A stretch of DNA of 64,000 nt from Arcticimaribacter sp965277835 (GCA_965277835.1 OZ255841.1:620001-684000), one strand, 5' to 3'; positions 43,458-52,376 are shown, counted from the first letter of the stretch. Notes: generated from the letters alone by a model not told the origin. Made by a program: numbers and translations.

Positions 43458-44296
43458 TTTAGACGATACCGTACTATCCATTTGTTAAATATAGTTTCTG
43501 TTATTGTTGAAACAAACATTTTCTTGCGATATTGCTTTATAGACTTTATACCATAATTTAAGTTTACAATAAACAGCTCATCTGCTTTTTGAATTTCAAA
43601 AGGAGAAATATCTGTTTCGATAAGTTCTACTGCTTTCATATCTTTTATAATTTCTATAATTATTTTTCGATACACATCAGAACGGCATCCGCTACTTAAA
43701 GGCGGCGTTTTAATTTGAGACTCTTTTACAACAAATACTGCGCCGTCAATAGACTCTGTTATTTGCTTCTCGTGATTCAACAAAATACAATCTTCCAACT
43801 CGTTCTCAAAAGCATATACAGAAGCTAGTTGGCGCAAGCGAATATTTGTAGGCTCTAAATTACCATAAAGACCTTTAGTAATCCAATGGTCTTTATATAT
43901 ATCAATATTCAAATCAGAATACCGAAGGACATTCGGAGTATCCTGTGTTTTGGCTGTTAGCAATAACGAAACCGTAGGTATTGGGTTATTTCTAGAAGGG
44001 TGCTCATTTAAAAAAAAAGAAAAAAGAACGCAAGCAGAAGATTTTTCAATCTCATTTTCTTTTAATGCGAGTTGAACTTGATCTTGTAAATACTCCATAG
44101 TAAACGACATTGGAATATCTAAGCGTAGAATACGCATAGACGACATAATTCTAAAATAATGAGCTTCCCAAAAAATTATTCTACCTGCTTCAACACGAAC
44201 ATATTCTGAAAGAACAGATCCAGAAGATAAAGAGATTAGTTCTTGATTGGAAATTAAACCAAAACTAGAATAGACTTCCCCGTTAAATACTATCAT
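43454..44296 (-). CDS. Class IV aminotransferase homologue lacking the PLP lysine
   Basis: A 280-residue protein of the PabC/IlvE/D-amino-acid aminotransferase fold. The phrases FWEAHYFRIMSSMRILRLDIP, DCILLNHEKQITES and IKTPPLSSGC show the family. At the position of the PLP-binding Lys (aligned with IKSLNLLGNVLA of D-amino-acid aminotransferase) it reads LEPTNIRLRQLA, so the Lys is Glu148 (codon GAG). The usual GDGVFET segment reads SSGSVLSEY. Catalysis by the normal mechanism is therefore unlikely. It is followed upstream by the START-like gene in a flavobacterial gene order. Confidence 0.85.
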   Translation of the reverse strand: MIVFNGEVYSSFGLISNQELISLSSGSVLSEYVRVEAGRIIFWEAHYFRIMSSMRILRLDIPMSFTMEYLQDQVQLALKENEIEKSSACVLFSFFLNEHPSRNNPIPTVSLLLTAKTQDTPNVLRYSDLNIDIYKDHWITKGLYGNLEPTNIRLRQLASVYAFENELEDCILLNHEKQITESIDGAVFVVKESQIKTPPLSSGCRSDVYRKIIIEIIKDMKAVELIETDISPFEIQKADELFIVNLNYGIKSIKQYRKKMFVSTITETIFNKWIVRYRLN

Positions 44297-44302
44297 AGGA
44301 AT

Positions 44303-44695
44303 TTAAGATGAACCCAGTACTTGCTTTAAGCTCGATGCAAAATTATTCCAAAGCATTTTTGTTTCTTCAAGTTCGTCTTCATCAGAAAAATCGGAAATAA
44401 TTAGCGAAACATCTTTCGTGATTTCATCTACTTCAATTTTAAATTCAAAGTAACATTCGTCTTGATCTTCTTCGCCATTTATCCAACGAAACCTTACTCT
44501 CTCATTATTTTTCTTTGCGAGCAATTTTGCATACTCTTCACTTGCATCCCAAATAAAAGTGAAATTCTCTCCCCTAGAGTTCACATCATCGGCAAACCAT
44601 TCGGACAAGCCCGAAGGTGTTGATATATATTGGAATAATAGCTGAGGAGAAGCTTGAAAATAAAATTCTAAAGAGAAAAAAACCTTTTTGGACAT
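44303..44695 (-). CDS. START-like/SRPBCC domain protein
   Basis: A 130-residue protein of the Bacteroidetes START-like family, a helix-grip ligand-binding fold. It begins MSKKVFFSLEFYFQASPQLL and contains SGLSEWFADDV, then acidic stretches and the helix MLWNNFASSLKQVLGSS. The ligand is unknown. It lies 6 nt upstream of the class IV aminotransferase homologue on the same strand and is probably co-transcribed. Confidence 0.88.
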   Translation of the reverse strand: MSKKVFFSLEFYFQASPQLLFQYISTPSGLSEWFADDVNSRGENFTFIWDASEEYAKLLAKKNNERVRFRWINGEEDQDECYFEFKIEVDEITKDVSLIISDFSDEDELEETKMLWNNFASSLKQVLGSS

Positions 44696-44819
44696 CGTTA
44701 TATTATATATGCGACAATATATTGAAAATTATTTTGGATTAAGATAAAAAACAATTAATTTTTTGAATGTAATGATTAAAGCATTAAATTCTATTTTCTA
44801 TATTTGCATCCATAATTTT

Positions 44820-44893
44820 GGCGAGGTAGCTCAGTTGGTTAGAGCGTCGGATTCATAACCCGGAGGTCGGGGGATCGTGCCCCCCTCTCGCTA
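44820..44893 (+). tRNA. tRNA-Met(CAU) with unusual T-loop
   Basis: 74 nt fold into a cloverleaf. The acceptor is GGCGAGG with TCTCGCT (one G-U at each end). The D-stem is GCTC/GAGC. The anticodon loop TTCATAA gives CAT. The T-stem is GGGGG/CCCCC. The T-loop is ATCGTGC instead of the standard TTCRANN. The discriminator is A and CCA is not encoded. A tRNA-Ile2 modified to lysidine also has CAT, but the gene resembles elongator Met. Function is probable, given the intact stems. Confidence 0.85.
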
Positions 44894-44895
44894 CT

Positions 44896-45624
44896 TTATA
44901 ACTTATAGTTAATCACTTATTTATCGATACTCTTCTGTATATGTAATTGAGTGTGCTATGAAATGGCAAACACCTAATACCAAATGCAAACAAACGCTAT
45001 AAAGCAATAAAAGAACGGTTACAACATCTTGAGTTTTTAAAAGGTTTATTTGAAAAAGCTATAAAAACACTTAGTCAATTAAATACACGCTTAAAATCAG
45101 CAAAGAAAGAGCTATATTTAGATATACTCAACACTATTTTATAGTTCTTATAATGACACTTAACTTTATGTCATAAAATTTTGAAAGACAACACTAAGGT
45201 TTATGAGAAAAAAATCCAATTTTAATATAATTTATATATATTTGAATATGGAATCATTACTTAACATAATCGCTATATTAGTAGCTATAAAACCAATTAT
45301 TGAATTGGTGCGTTATTTATTAGTTCCAAAAAAAAATATTCTTTTTAAATAATTTTCTTTTTTTATTTAAAAAGTATTCTTAGATATGCATCCCCCTAAT
45401 ATTTGATTACTCACAATCATAAAAATCTAATATTTAGCTACTTACATAAAAATACAATCTCTTTATTTAATTAGCAACACCCTTAGATTGACGTGTTTTA
45501 GGTCTCTTCAAAAAAAAAGTTATTAACAGTCTAAAAACAGCAATGATTATAACTTATAATTAGTCACTCATTTAGCGATACTCTTCTGTATATGTAATTG
45601 AGTGTGCTATGAAACGGCAAACAC
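44896..45624. repeat. 78-bp direct repeat bounding a non-coding tract behind tRNA-Met
   Basis: Positions 44896-44973 and 45547-45624 match at 73 of 78 bases. The first copy starts 3 nt after the tRNA. The 573 nt between hold no convincing gene. A stretch reading RYKAIKERLQHLEFLKGLFE onward to a TAG at 45142-45144 is open for about 60 codons but lacks a start, and looks like a coiled-coil remnant. The layout resembles an excision scar or a small island at a tRNA 3' end. Confidence 0.7.
45203..45352 (+). CDS. Possible 49-aa membrane peptide
   Basis: A short open frame, MRKKSNFNIIYIYLNMESLL onward, with one hydrophobic segment (NIIAILVAIKPIIELV) and a basic end. It lies inside the repeat-bounded tract behind tRNA-Met. 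No homologue is recognised and no promoter is clear, so this is a weak call. Confidence 0.2.
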   Translation: MRKKSNFNIIYIYLNMESLLNIIAILVAIKPIIELVRYLLVPKKNILFK

Positions 45625-45657
45625 TTTTTTAACGTTATTTAATAGGGCTTTAAAAAT

Positions 45658-46551
45658 TCATTCTCCACTCACAATCTTTTGTGCGTGTTCCCAGCCTTCT
45701 TGCCACCACTGCTTCATTTCAATTTCGTTAAATACTAAAGAATTAGTAGTCAAAACTCGGGGGAGGTAAAATATACGAAGCTTCACGTTTTTCTCATGAG
45801 CAACCAACGTTCCTATTTTTAGGTTTTGATATTCTATTCTGTCGGAAATAAATCCAAAAAAACTACTTAACGCATCGAATGCACTACGTGATCGCACGCG
45901 GTTAGTTTGTTGAAATTCTGTGTTTAGTACAATAGCATCTACCGTAGTTGCGCCTTGGCGAATTGCTTCTTCTATTGCAATTATACACCCTAATCCACCA
46001 TCTGCATACTCATATCTATTTTTAACTACCAAAGACATAAACGGCACATAGTTACATGAAATCCAAACCCAATCTACAAAATCCATATAATTACATTCAT
46101 GCAACGACTTATACTCCACTTTGTTCAGCGACAAATTAGACACACACACCATTACTTCTTTATTTCCTGCTTTTATTTCGTTGAAATAGCTTTCGGGAAT
46201 TTTATTTAAAATCAATTCTCTTAAGTTATTACTCTCGCCAAAGGTTTTCTTTCTTCGAATAAAATTCTTAAGTACATTTAAGTGGTTAATTTTTATCCGT
46301 GTATTGTTTCCTTTTCTACGAACTAAAAAAGGGCAATTATCAAATATACTATCTTGATTTACCGAAGTGAAATGTTGCTTAATCTCATCTATCTTCTTCA
46401 TTGCCAAATGCGATATTAATAAGCTACCTGTTGAAGTACCCAAAAAAAGATCGTAGTCTTGTTTTGCTTCTTCAATGAGATACTGAGACACGCCTCCAGC
46501 AAATGCACCCTTACTCCCTCCACCAGAAATTACTAATGCTGATTTTGACAT
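45658..46551 (-). CDS. Patatin-like phospholipase
   Basis: A 297-residue patatin-fold lipid acyl hydrolase. The oxyanion loop is SGGGSKGAFAGG (residues 9-20), the nucleophile elbow GTSTGS carries the catalytic Ser, and the catalytic Asp is in YADGGLG. No signal peptide is visible, so it is cytosolic or membrane-associated. The substrate is unknown. It is a single gene between the tRNA-Met repeat tract and recG. Confidence 0.88.
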   Translation of the reverse strand: MSKSALVISGGGSKGAFAGGVSQYLIEEAKQDYDLFLGTSTGSLLISHLAMKKIDEIKQHFTSVNQDSIFDNCPFLVRRKGNNTRIKINHLNVLKNFIRRKKTFGESNNLRELILNKIPESYFNEIKAGNKEVMVCVSNLSLNKVEYKSLHECNYMDFVDWVWISCNYVPFMSLVVKNRYEYADGGLGCIIAIEEAIRQGATTVDAIVLNTEFQQTNRVRSRSAFDALSSFFGFISDRIEYQNLKIGTLVAHEKNVKLRIFYLPRVLTTNSLVFNEIEMKQWWQEGWEHAQKIVSGE

Positions 46552-46645
46552 AAAACAGATTTAATTATAAACACTAAAAATACAATGTTTTTAAATTAAA
46601 ATGAAATTATAAAAACTCTTAAAAAAAATTAACTTCGTAAAGAAT

Positions 46646-48745
46646 ATGGATTTACTCGAAACCCCCATAGAATATCTAAAAGGCATTGGACCTAACAGAG
46701 CAAGTTTGTTTAAAGAAGAATTGGGGATTAAAACTTTTAGAGATTTATTACATTTTTTTCCGAACCGTTATATCGACAGAACAAAGTTTCATAACCTAGG
46801 GGAGTTACCAAAAAACAGTTCAGAAGTACAAATAAAAGGAGTAATTTTATCTCACAAAATTGTTCCTCAAGCAAAAGGTAAAAGACTAGTCGCTACGTTC
46901 TCAGACGGTACAAGTACTATCGAAATGGTTTGGTTTAGAGGCTACAAGTGGGTTCAAGAAAACCTAAAAACGGGAGCTACTTATATTGCATTTGGTAGGC
47001 TAAACTGGTATAAGCAAACTCCGTCTATACCTCACCCCGAGCTTACGCTAGAAATCGATTATAAACAAAGCCCTTTTAAAGGGTTCAATCCCATATATCC
47101 TTCTACCGAAAAATTAATTAACAAAGGGATTAGCCAGAAGATAATGAAGCAATCTATGGAACATTTGTTCCTTCGTATTCATGGTGATTTAAACGAAACT
47201 CTCCCCTTATATATTAGAGAAGAATTACGGCTTATTTCAAGAAAAGATGCAACGGTTCAAATTCACTTCCCAGCAAATCAAAACCAGTTAACACAAGCAC
47301 AAATTCGATTGAAGTTTGAAGAGTTATTTTATATTCAAATGCAGTTATTACAAAGAAAAAGACTGCAGAAACAAAAAATAAAAGGGCATTTTTTTAAACG
47401 TGTAGGAGACAATTTTAATCGTTTCTATTCGCATCACTTATCTTTTCAACTCACATCTGCACAACAACGTGTAGTGCGCGAAATTCGAGCTGACACAAAC
47501 ACTGGCAAGCAAATGAACCGACTACTACAAGGCGATGTAGGTTCGGGCAAAACAATGGTTGCATTGCTAAGTATGCTTATTGCAATAGATAACAATTTTC
47601 AAGCTTGCCTAATGGCCCCTACTGAAGTGCTATCGCAACAACACTTCCAGTCGCTCAAAGAAACACTCGGCGATATGGATATCAAAATTGCACTGTTGAC
47701 TGGCTCAACCAAAACGAGTGAACGCAAACTAATTCACGAATCGCTAGAAAACGGCACACTTCACATACTCATTGGTACGCACGCACTAGTCGAAGAAAAA
47801 GTGCAATTCAAAAACCTTGGAATAGCTATTATAGATGAACAACACCGCTTTGGGGTCGCTCAACGTGCAAAACTTTGGAAAAAAAACACCATTCCGCCTC
47901 ATATTCTTGTAATGACTGCCACACCCATACCCCGAACCTTAGCAATGAGCATATATGGAGACTTGGATATTTCGGTAATTGATGAGTTGCCGCCTGGAAG
48001 AAAACCCGTTAAAACTGTGCTTAGAAGCGATGCAAACCGACTGGGTGTTTTTAAGTTTGTAAAAGATGAGATAAAACTAGGGAGGCAGATTTATGTAGTA
48101 TATCCACTGATAAAAGAATCCGAAAAAATGGATTATAAAGATTTAATGGATGGATATGAAAGTTTAACCCGAGAATTCCCAAAGCCCGAGTACCAAATTA
48201 GTATTGTTCATGGGCAAATGAAACCAAAAGATAAAGACCTCGAAATGCAACGCTTTATTGATGGTAAAACACAAATTATGGTAGCAACCACCGTAATTGA
48301 AGTAGGCGTAAACGTAGCGAATGCCTCGGTAATGATTATCGAAAGTGCCGAGAGGTTTGGACTATCGCAATTGCACCAACTACGAGGTCGAGTAGGACGT
48401 GGAAACGAGCAAAGCTATTGCATTCTTATGAGCGGTTATAAAAAATCTGCCGAAGCAAACACGCGCCTACAAACCATGGCACAAACAAACGATGGATTTG
48501 AAATCGCAGAAATTGATCTTCGCCTCAGAGGGCCAGGTAACCTTATGGGAACACAGCAAAGCGGAATTCTACAGCTAAAAATAGCAGACCTAGTACGCGA
48601 CCACGACCTGTTAAAAACAGCAAGATCCTATGCCCAAAACATCCTGAAGAATGACCCTACCCTAAGCGACAAAAAGCACCAAGAAGTAAAATACACCTAT
48701 GCAAAAATAATTGCCCACAAAAACATTTGGAATTATATTAGTTAG
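46646..48745 (+). CDS. recG: ATP-dependent DNA helicase RecG
   Basis: A 699-residue branch-migrating helicase that remodels stalled forks and Holliday junctions. The N-terminal wedge domain begins TPIEYLKGIGPNRASLFKEE. Walker A is GDVGSGKTMVAL, the DEQH box is IIDEQHRFGVAQR, and the helicase C domain shows QIMVATTVIEVGVNV and QLRGRVGRG. The C-terminal RLRGPGNLMGTQQSG completes the family pattern. It is an isolated gene of full length. Confidence 0.96.
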   Translation: MDLLETPIEYLKGIGPNRASLFKEELGIKTFRDLLHFFPNRYIDRTKFHNLGELPKNSSEVQIKGVILSHKIVPQAKGKRLVATFSDGTSTIEMVWFRGYKWVQENLKTGATYIAFGRLNWYKQTPSIPHPELTLEIDYKQSPFKGFNPIYPSTEKLINKGISQKIMKQSMEHLFLRIHGDLNETLPLYIREELRLISRKDATVQIHFPANQNQLTQAQIRLKFEELFYIQMQLLQRKRLQKQKIKGHFFKRVGDNFNRFYSHHLSFQLTSAQQRVVREIRADTNTGKQMNRLLQGDVGSGKTMVALLSMLIAIDNNFQACLMAPTEVLSQQHFQSLKETLGDMDIKIALLTGSTKTSERKLIHESLENGTLHILIGTHALVEEKVQFKNLGIAIIDEQHRFGVAQRAKLWKKNTIPPHILVMTATPIPRTLAMSIYGDLDISVIDELPPGRKPVKTVLRSDANRLGVFKFVKDEIKLGRQIYVVYPLIKESEKMDYKDLMDGYESLTREFPKPEYQISIVHGQMKPKDKDLEMQRFIDGKTQIMVATTVIEVGVNVANASVMIIESAERFGLSQLHQLRGRVGRGNEQSYCILMSGYKKSAEANTRLQTMAQTNDGFEIAEIDLRLRGPGNLMGTQQSGILQLKIADLVRDHDLLKTARSYAQNILKNDPTLSDKKHQEVKYTYAKIIAHKNIWNYIS

Positions 48746-48807
48746 CCCCTCTTAAGACTAAATTATAAAATCAAAATATCAAAAGGTAATTTTAGTAGAT
48801 AGATGTT

Positions 48808-48815
48808 TATATTTG
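48808..48815 (+). promoter_or_regulatory. Likely -7 element of pheT
   Basis: TATATTTG matches TAnnTTTG and lies 33 nt before the pheT start. A clear TTTG at -33 is not present, so support is moderate. Confidence 0.4.
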
Positions 48816-48848
48816 TTTTTTGATAAAATTAATATAACACTTAACTAA

Positions 48849-51272
48849 ATGAAAGTTTCCTATAACTGGATTCAAGACTATCTAAAAGTAAACCTTCCAC
48901 TAGAAAAACAATTAGAATTATTAACCGACTTAGGTCTGGAGGTTGAGGGTACTACGCCTTTTGAATCCATTAAAGGGAGTTTGCAAGGTGTGCTTGTGGG
49001 CGAGGTTATGTCTTGCGTTCCTCACCCAAACGCAGACCGTCTTAAGGTAACTCAGGTAAACCTTGGTACAGGCGAAAATGTTCAGATTGTATGCGGTGCA
49101 CCCAATGTAGCTGCTGGGCAAAAAGTTCCGGTAGCAACCGTAGGTACAATGCTATATGACAAAGATGGGAATGGTTTTGAGATTAAAAAAAGTAAAATTA
49201 GAGGCGAAATAAGCCACGGAATGATTTGTTCCGAAAGCGAATTGCAGCTAGGTACGGCAAGTGATGGCATTATGGTACTAAATGAAGATCTAAACCCAGG
49301 TGCTCCATGTACCGAAGTATTTAACATAGAAACAGATACTGCAATTGAAATTGGGCTTACTCCAAACAGAGCAGATGCAATGAGCCATATGGGAGTGGCA
49401 CGCGACCTAAAAGCAGGCTGTTCTCAGCTCGGAATACAAGCAGAATGGAATATACCCAGCATCAATGACTTTAGAATTGAAGACACTACAAATATTATAA
49501 AAATAAACATTGAAGACACAGAAGGTGCACCGCAATATTATGGAATAACAATCTCTGATATTGAAATAAAACCCTCACCAAAATGGCTTCAGAACAGGCT
49601 TAGTGCCATAGGTATTGCTCCAAAAAATAATGTGGTAGATGCCACTAATTATATTTTACACGACTTAGGGCAACCTTTACATGCCTTTGATGCCGACAAA
49701 ATTAAAGGACAGATACGAGTAAAAACATTGCCTGCTAACACAAAATTTAAGACCTTAGACGGAGACGTACGAGAGCTACACCACGAAGATCTAATGATTT
49801 GCGATGACGAAAAACCACTTTGTATTGCAGGTGTGTTTGGAGGCTTAGAGTCTGGGGTGTCAGAAACCACAAAATCTATTTTCTTAGAAAGTGCGTATTT
49901 TAACCCTGTAAGCATTAGAAAAACAGCCAAAAGACACGGACTAAATACAGACGCATCATTTAGGTTTGAAAGAGGCATTGACCCCGAAATTGGCATCTTC
50001 GCGCTGAAAAGAGCTGCCATCTTAATTCAAGAAATTGCTGGAGGAAAAATAAGTAGCGAAATTCAAGAACAAGCACAAAAACTTGCTGATAAGGTTAATC
50101 TCTTTTTGCGTTTTGACAAAGTTACTCAAGTAGCAGGAATAAAATTATCTGAAGAAGTCTTAGCAAAAATATTGCAGTCCCTCGAAATAGAAATTTATAA
50201 CCAAACCGAAGAAGGCTTTGCTATACGCATTCCACGGTATCGGGTAGATGTAACCCGAGAGGCAGACGTGATTGAAGAAATATTAAGAGTTTATGGATAT
50301 AACAATATAGAGACCTCAGCGACACTCACTACTGTTTTTCCAGAATATAAACTCAAAACTCAGCATAAGGTCGAAACAATTACGGCAAAGCTACTTAATG
50401 GGCATGGGTTTTCAGAAGTAATAAATAATTCGCTTACTAATTCTACTTATGCAAAGCTGTCACCACAACTCGAAGCACTTTCTAAAGTAGAACTGCTAAA
50501 TCCCTTGGGGCAAGATCTTTCACAGCTTCGCTCTAGCCTTTTGTTTTCTATGCTCGAGGTTATTCAGTTTAACAACAACAGACAACAAAAAGATTTGGCA
50601 ATTTATGAGTTCGGAAAGTCCTATAGTAAAACAGAAGATGCGTTTGCAGAGTCTAAAAGACTAGGTATTGCCCTAACTGGAAACAAAAATGCTGAGCTGT
50701 GGAACAACCCCGCTACAAAAGTAAGTTTGTTTGACCTAAAAGGGACTGTCATTGCATTGCTACAAAACCTAGGCATAACATTGCACAAGGAACAAACCAC
50801 CGAAATAGACTACTTCTCCGAAGGGTTAAGTTTTTGGGTTGCAAATAAACCTATTGTACACTTTGGAGTAGTTAGCAAAAAAGTGGCAGACCATTTTTCT
50901 ATTGATTCCGAGGTTTTATTTGCCGATTTCGATTGGGATTTGGTCTATAAATTTGCATTTAGAAAAGAAGTTACCGCAGAAGAAATATCGAAATTCCCAA
51001 CCTCGCGCAGGGACTTTGCTCTGCTAGTTGACAAAAGCGTGAGTTTTGCTGACCTAGAGGCAGCCGCTTTTAAGACCGACCGCAAACTGCTAAAAGAAGT
51101 CTCTTTGTTTGATGTCTATGAAGGCAAGAACCTACCCGAAGGAAAAAAATCGTACGGGCTGAGTTTCTATTTTACAGACCATCACAAAACCCTTACCGAC
51201 AAAAATGTAAACCGTATTATGCAAAAATTACAAACCGAGTTTGAAAATAATTTTGGGGCTACATTGAGATAA
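48849..51272 (+). CDS. pheT: Phenylalanyl-tRNA synthetase beta subunit
   Basis: The 807-residue beta chain of PheRS. It begins MKVSYNWIQDYLKVNLPLEKQ. The tRNA-binding OB domain (about residues 40-150; HPNADRLKVTQV and CGAPNVAAGQKVPVA) is followed by the B3/B4 editing domain, the B5 domain and the C-terminal ferredoxin-fold anticodon-binding domain (FPTSRRDFALLVD). The last 69 nt (51204-51272) are duplicated at 52077-52145. The copy present here appears to have been brought in with the HigBA segment, while the displaced copy is native. pheS is not in the window. Confidence 0.97.
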   Translation: MKVSYNWIQDYLKVNLPLEKQLELLTDLGLEVEGTTPFESIKGSLQGVLVGEVMSCVPHPNADRLKVTQVNLGTGENVQIVCGAPNVAAGQKVPVATVGTMLYDKDGNGFEIKKSKIRGEISHGMICSESELQLGTASDGIMVLNEDLNPGAPCTEVFNIETDTAIEIGLTPNRADAMSHMGVARDLKAGCSQLGIQAEWNIPSINDFRIEDTTNIIKINIEDTEGAPQYYGITISDIEIKPSPKWLQNRLSAIGIAPKNNVVDATNYILHDLGQPLHAFDADKIKGQIRVKTLPANTKFKTLDGDVRELHHEDLMICDDEKPLCIAGVFGGLESGVSETTKSIFLESAYFNPVSIRKTAKRHGLNTDASFRFERGIDPEIGIFALKRAAILIQEIAGGKISSEIQEQAQKLADKVNLFLRFDKVTQVAGIKLSEEVLAKILQSLEIEIYNQTEEGFAIRIPRYRVDVTREADVIEEILRVYGYNNIETSATLTTVFPEYKLKTQHKVETITAKLLNGHGFSEVINNSLTNSTYAKLSPQLEALSKVELLNPLGQDLSQLRSSLLFSMLEVIQFNNNRQQKDLAIYEFGKSYSKTEDAFAESKRLGIALTGNKNAELWNNPATKVSLFDLKGTVIALLQNLGITLHKEQTTEIDYFSEGLSFWVANKPIVHFGVVSKKVADHFSIDSEVLFADFDWDLVYKFAFRKEVTAEEISKFPTSRRDFALLVDKSVSFADLEAAAFKTDRKLLKEVSLFDVYEGKNLPEGKKSYGLSFYFTDHHKTLTDKNVNRIMQKLQTEFENNFGATLR

Positions 51273-51462
51273 GAACATAAAGAATTTTGGCGAAAATAGA
51301 AGTATTTTAAAAGTTTAATTAATACAATAAAAACTAATGCCAAAAAAAATGTATAGCATATACTCTTTTTAAGTTACACACAATATAAAAAACCAATAAG
51401 GCAGCATTTGGATATTATAAACATAAACCTTACTTTTAACGTTAGTAACGCAATGTGTGATT

Positions 51463-51744
51463 ATGATTATTTCATTTGGTTCGAAAGAAACCGAAAAAAT
51501 ATGGAGTGGTATTCGAGTTAAAAAAATACCAATTGAAATTCAAAATATAGGGAGGCGAAAGCTAAGGATGTTAAATAATGCTCACGATATTATAGACATG
51601 AAAGTACCACCTTCTAATCGACTTGAAAAATTGATTGGAAAACTACATGACTTTTATAGCATTAGAATCAACAAACAATGGAGAGTAATATTTCAATGGG
51701 AAAATGGAAACGCAAGCGAAGTTAAAATAATTGATTACCATTAA
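51463..51744 (+). CDS. higB: HigB-type RelE/ParE-fold toxin
   Basis: A 93-residue toxin of the plasmid-killer (HigB) family. It begins MIISFGSKETEKIWSGI and has the conserved PSNRLEKLIGKLHDFYSIRI and NKQWRVIFQWENG stretches, with the catalytic basic and aromatic residues in the latter. It cleaves ribosome-bound mRNA in known members. The frame is open to a GTG at 51457; the ATG at 51463 gives the usual N-terminus. higA begins 11 nt later. The toxin-first order is typical of higBA. Confidence 0.92.
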   Translation: MIISFGSKETEKIWSGIRVKKIPIEIQNIGRRKLRMLNNAHDIIDMKVPPSNRLEKLIGKLHDFYSIRINKQWRVIFQWENGNASEVKIIDYH

Positions 51745-51755
51745 AAGAATAATAT

Positions 51756-52067
51756 ATGGAAAAATTAAGAAACATACACCCTGGCGAGGTTTTAAACTAT
51801 GAATTTCTTAAACCGTTAGAAATTACGGCTTATAGACTTTCGAAAGACCTAAAAATACCGCAAACAAGGGTTTCGGAAATAATAAAAAGCAGACGTAGAA
51901 TAACTACAGATACGGCTTTACGGCTAAGTAAATATTTTGGAAATTCAGCTAAGTTTTGGCTTGGGCTTCAAGATGATTTTGACCTCGAAGAAGAACGAAA
52001 TAAAAAGAAAGCAGAACTAGATAAAATAAAAAAAATTGAACATAAAAACATCGTCAACATTCATTAA
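51756..52067 (+). CDS. higA: HigA-type antitoxin
   Basis: A 103-residue Xre-family antitoxin. It starts MEKLRNIHPGEVLNYEFLKP and has an HTH (AYRLSKDLKIPQTRVSEI) followed by SRRRITTDTALRLSKYFGN and FWLGLQ, all hallmarks of HigA. A charged C-terminal tail ends KNIVNIH. It neutralises HigB and represses the operon. The displaced pheT 3' end begins about 9 nt after its stop codon. Confidence 0.93.
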   Translation: MEKLRNIHPGEVLNYEFLKPLEITAYRLSKDLKIPQTRVSEIIKSRRRITTDTALRLSKYFGNSAKFWLGLQDDFDLEEERNKKKAELDKIKKIEHKNIVNIH

Positions 52068-52076
52068 AAAAATGAT

Positions 52077-52145
52077 GATGTAAACCGTATTATGCAAAAA
52101 TTACAAAAAGAATTTGAAACCAATTTTAATGCTAGCTTACGATGA
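52077..52145 (+). pseudogene. Displaced native 3' end of pheT
   Basis: 69 nt match 51204-51272 at 55 positions, including an exact 30-nt block (52078-52107 against 51205-51234). They translate in the pheT frame as DVNRIMQKLQKEFETNF, then NASLR and a TGA. The TGA overlaps the ATG of the DUF2007 gene as ATGA, so this is the original pheT terminus. Confidence 0.9.
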
Positions 52146-52375
52146 AAATGAAAAAACCCGATAGTAACTACACTAGAGTTTTTACTGGAAACGCCGTAGC
52201 GGTGCTTTCTATTATAAATGCGCTAGAAGAAAAAAACATTATTCCCGTAGTAAAAGACGACTCGGAGTCGGCACGTCTCGCCGGTTTTGGTGCCGTTGCC
52301 CCTACAATGCAAGAGCTTTTTGTACACAAAGACGAGCTCGATACTGCCGTGAAAATTATTGAACAGCTAACTTAG
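52142..52375 (+). CDS. DUF2007 (putative signal-transducing) domain protein
   Basis: A 77-residue protein with the DUF2007 fold. The sequence RVFTGNAVAVLSIINALEEK is followed by IIPVVKDDSESARLAGFG and a C-terminal helix DELDTAVKIIEQL. The role is unknown. Its ATG overlaps the stop of the displaced pheT end (ATGA), which shows it was once translationally coupled to pheT. It now lies behind higA. An alternative Met is two codons further on. Confidence 0.85.
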   Translation: MKMKKPDSNYTRVFTGNAVAVLSIINALEEKNIIPVVKDDSESARLAGFGAVAPTMQELFVHKDELDTAVKIIEQLT

Positions 52376-52376
52376 T

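Larger units (their letters stand above)
51273..52076 (+). mobile_element. HigBA-carrying insertion at the 3' end of pheT
   Basis: This segment of about 0.8 kb separates the functional pheT end from the displaced native end, and so splits pheT from its operon partner DUF2007. It holds higB and higA only. No transposase, integrase or terminal inverted repeats are visible. The first 190 nt are non-coding and probably contain the toxin-antitoxin promoter. Confidence 0.7.

Noticed and set aside
51273..52076. Possible insertion sequence carrying HigBA
   Set aside because: No transposase, terminal inverted repeats or short target-site duplication; the flanking repeat is the pheT coding end instead.
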